Of a stretch of DNA of 64,000 bases, positions 62,041 to 64,000 are shown piece after piece (the stretch's first letter is position 1; each line of letters starts with the position of its first letter). The notes beneath the pieces are model-generated. The model had not been told where the DNA came from. It saw nothing but the letters and a program-made list of their open reading frames with translations, and did no database searches. Both the position numbers and the translations under genes were made by a program. The DNA lies in NCBI GenBank assembly GCA_003255065.1, contig QAOA01006931.1, forward strand, positions 315,708 to 379,707. The letters run 5' to 3'. This stretch comes from Cercis canadensis (taxonomy: Eukaryota; Streptophyta; Magnoliopsida; Fabales; Fabaceae).

Positions 62041-62857
62041 ATGGGTGGGTTTTGGCCATTGATGATCGCTTTGGTATTTATGGTTCGTATCACTAGCTTC
62101 ACAGAGGGGCAAAATGTCCAACCTTGCGTACAGAAGCTAGCTCCATGCGCGGACTTCATGAACACCACCAATCCGCCAGCGACTTGCTGCAATCCTTTGA
62201 AAGAAACTGAAACAACCAACCTCACATACCTCTGCAATCTTTTCTCCTCCCCAGGTTTACTTGAAAGTTTTGGTGTCAATTACACCGAGGCTCTCCAACT
62301 CACCCGCCGTTGTGGTCTCGCTACTGATCTCAGCAACTGCACAGGTACATATAGTCTACATTGCTATGTAATGCTGGTTTGTGAGGAATAAGAACATTAT
62401 TTTCATTAATTTGTTCTAAGTTGAAGTCTACATTGCTGTGAATGCTTTAGTATTGATAGAACTTTGTCATTTATTAATTTTATGATGTTCCTTTCGAATT
62501 CTCAGCCTCAGCACCACCTCCGTTATCAGCAACAGTGACACCCCCAGGTAACTCAATTACTCACCTTTTTTTTTTTTTTTTTTAAATCTCTGGATGNTTT
62601 TTTTTTTTTCTTTTAAATCTCTGGATGGAATGTGAGTATAAGATTTAGGAATTAGGATTTACGAATGCACATAGAAGTAGATAGTAAGTCATAGCAGATG
62701 GTAACATCTACGACAACCAATTTTTTAACTCATAAGATTGCATTTTTTTCACCTGTTTGCAGCAACACCTGGAGGTGATAATGGAGATGCAAGCAGAGTG
62801 GCCTGCGCTGGTCTCCCTATCCTGCTCATGTATTGGGCTTCTATGCTGTTAAATTAG
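62041..62857 (+). CDS. GPI-anchored lipid-transfer-like protein (LTPG/xylogen group)
   Basis: Three exons: 62041-62344, 62506-62547 and 62763-62857. They give 146 residues. A signal peptide covers about 1-23. The eight-cysteine fold runs over 29-100: C29 (QPC), C36 (KLAPC), C49-C50 (ATCCNPLK), C65 (YLCNLF), C91 (RRCGL) and C100 (LSNC). The family normally has Cys-x-Cys before the NLF/NLY block; here the first of these is Tyr63, encoded by TAC, one base from TGC, so one disulfide should be lost. A Pro/Ser/Thr-rich linker (APPLSATVTPPATPGG) follows, then a hydrophobic C-terminus (CAGLPILLMYWASMLLN) typical of a GPI signal. Sites NTT, NLT, NYT and NCT could carry N-glycans. Such proteins sit at the plasma membrane or wall and bind lipids. 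Intron 2 holds a single N at 62597. Confidence 0.9.
62564..62627. repeat. Short duplication around a single N at 62597 in the LTP intron (probable assembly artefact)
   Basis: A T run followed by TTTAAATCTCTGGATG occurs on both sides of the N. As at the other single-N sites this looks like unmerged contig ends. It lies in intron 2 and does not touch the coding sequence. Confidence 0.7.
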
Positions 62858-62869
62858 GGAGATGGGAAC

Positions 62870-64000
62870 TGCTACCTACATTGGTTAATCTGTTAATAAT
62901 CCCACTGTATTTCCATATATGGCCTATCCTGTTATTTGATTGCTTTTGCATTGTTTCCTTTATGTTTTCGAAACATCTGATTCATTTGAGTAAAAAACTT
63001 TGAGACTAGTAAAATGGTATTGTTCTTGTCAAAATTCAGTTATTAAATAGTTCGCCTTCTGTTTCTGTGGCCATTCAGACCATTAACCAATAACCATATG
63101 GTTGTAGACGTGTAGTTTCTGAAACATTTGAAATCATGTCAGTTTATATCTGCTACAAACGGAAATGATGAATGGTGAAGTCGGTGATGCGAGTATGTGA
63201 CAGTCTTATGTTATTACTTTCTTAGATATCAATCCTCAATTATTATTTTGATTCCACGATCACGAGATGAATGTTTTGATATGCGAGTTGTGATCACTCT
63301 TTATTATTACGCCAAACTTAATCATTAGTTGAATCCTCAATTGATACACGAGAAAGTTAACTTTATCATGGACAATATTATCAAACATTCATCTGGCCAA
63401 TCTAATATATTAAAATTCATGAAGAACATTAAAACTGAATAGAATTTATTTATAAATGAACTCTCGCATAACTTTGTTTGAAATTGCATTCACTTAAAAA
63501 TTTAATTAATTTACGTTATTGGTAACATTTTATAATTTATAAATTGGATTTGTAAATTATTAATTTTTGTTTAGATAAAATTATTTCATTTTTATTTTAA
63601 AGTGTTTCAACCCAAAGATGCCCAAACAATCCAATTGGAAATCAAGGCCAACAAAAATAAATAAATTGGAAATCAGACCAGAATGGAGAAAAGAAGAAAA
63701 TACATAAAAAAAAATAATTAAAATGATGTTCTTTTCATTGTCTTAGCAGCTAAATCATGTGCATAACTTTGATTAACAATATTATAAGTTAAACTTTTTA
63801 AATTTGTAAATCAACAATACATACTAGTGACAGTGGGTACGTTAACTCGTTCAATGGGTGATTTTTCTTAAGATTATATTTTTTTCGTAATTTTAGCATA
63901 ATTATATATTTATTCACAAAATATAATTTTTTAAAAGGTTAAAATTGAAATTTAATATATTTCTCCACAAATATTAAATTATAGGATTATTATTAAAATA
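62870..64000. other. Intergenic, no gene seen
   Basis: 3' flank of the LTP-like gene and AT-rich spacer up to the window edge. No open frame with a domain. Confidence 0.45.

Noticed and set aside
1..64000. CRISPR arrays, operons, phage or plasmid modules
   Set aside because: The window is plant nuclear DNA; no spaced direct repeats with unique spacers and no prokaryotic gene clusters were seen.
1..64000. microRNA precursors of well-known plant families
   Set aside because: I looked by eye for several common mature sequences and saw none, but this is not an exhaustive scan; a small-RNA map would settle it.
1..64000. A wholly new biological system linking neighbouring genes
   Set aside because: The recognised genes have separate, known roles and look collinear with Arabidopsis by descent; nothing in their arrangement suggests a joint new function.

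Overview
This is a eudicot plant nuclear window. The genes have many GT-AG introns and belong to plant-only or plastid families: YABBY and NAC transcription factors, a SAUR, a vacuolar processing enzyme, a thylakoid lumen protein and a chloroplast elongation factor. The spacers are AT-rich and hold hAT elements, MITEs and LTR remnants. I cannot name the species. There are no bacterial operons, CRISPR arrays or viral genes. Several single-N positions have the same sequence on both sides with allele-like differences, which suggests a draft assembly of a heterozygous plant.

Layout. 1-2691: 5' part of an Ac-type hAT transposon on the minus strand, with a solo LTR nested in its leader intron. 5402-7721 (-): FIL/YAB1-type YABBY, seven coding exons. 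12266-12900: short non-autonomous hAT element with a perfect 8-bp target duplication, next to a coding-like fragment of unknown origin. 13491-16558 (+): pentapeptide-repeat thylakoid lumenal protein (TL17 type), seven exons, with a decayed antisense coding remnant in one intron. 21214-22850 (-): VND4/5-type NAC factor. 33015-33401 (+): SAUR. 33867-38077 (-): beta-type vacuolar processing enzyme, nine exons. 40338-40410 (+): tRNA-Ala(AGC). 42512-45391 (+): HOP/STI1 co-chaperone behind a perfect heat-shock element. 46813-50888 (-): chloroplast EF-G (SCO1). 52101-52590 (-): broken PMEI copy. 55485-56084 (-): intact PMEI. 57537-59559 (-): uncharacterised, probably plastid-targeted coiled-coil protein, eight exons. 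62041-62857 (+): GPI-anchored lipid-transfer-like protein that lacks one of the eight conserved cysteines.

The plant genes do not form an operon; each has its own promoter. The order VND, beta-VPE, HOP, EF-G, PMEI, unknown plastid protein, LTP matches, as I remember it, Arabidopsis At1g62700 to At1g62790, so the right two thirds looks like a conserved ancestral block. Exon boundaries were worked out by hand. For each spliced gene the exon lengths sum to an intact frame with GT-AG introns, which is strong internal support.

I found no convincing undescribed biological system. The observations most worth following are the uncharacterised plastid protein, the LTP with a Cys-to-Tyr change, the HOP heat-shock element, the conserved gene block, the coding-like fragments near TL17, and the assembly junctions that would mislead gene prediction, above all in the VPE gene.
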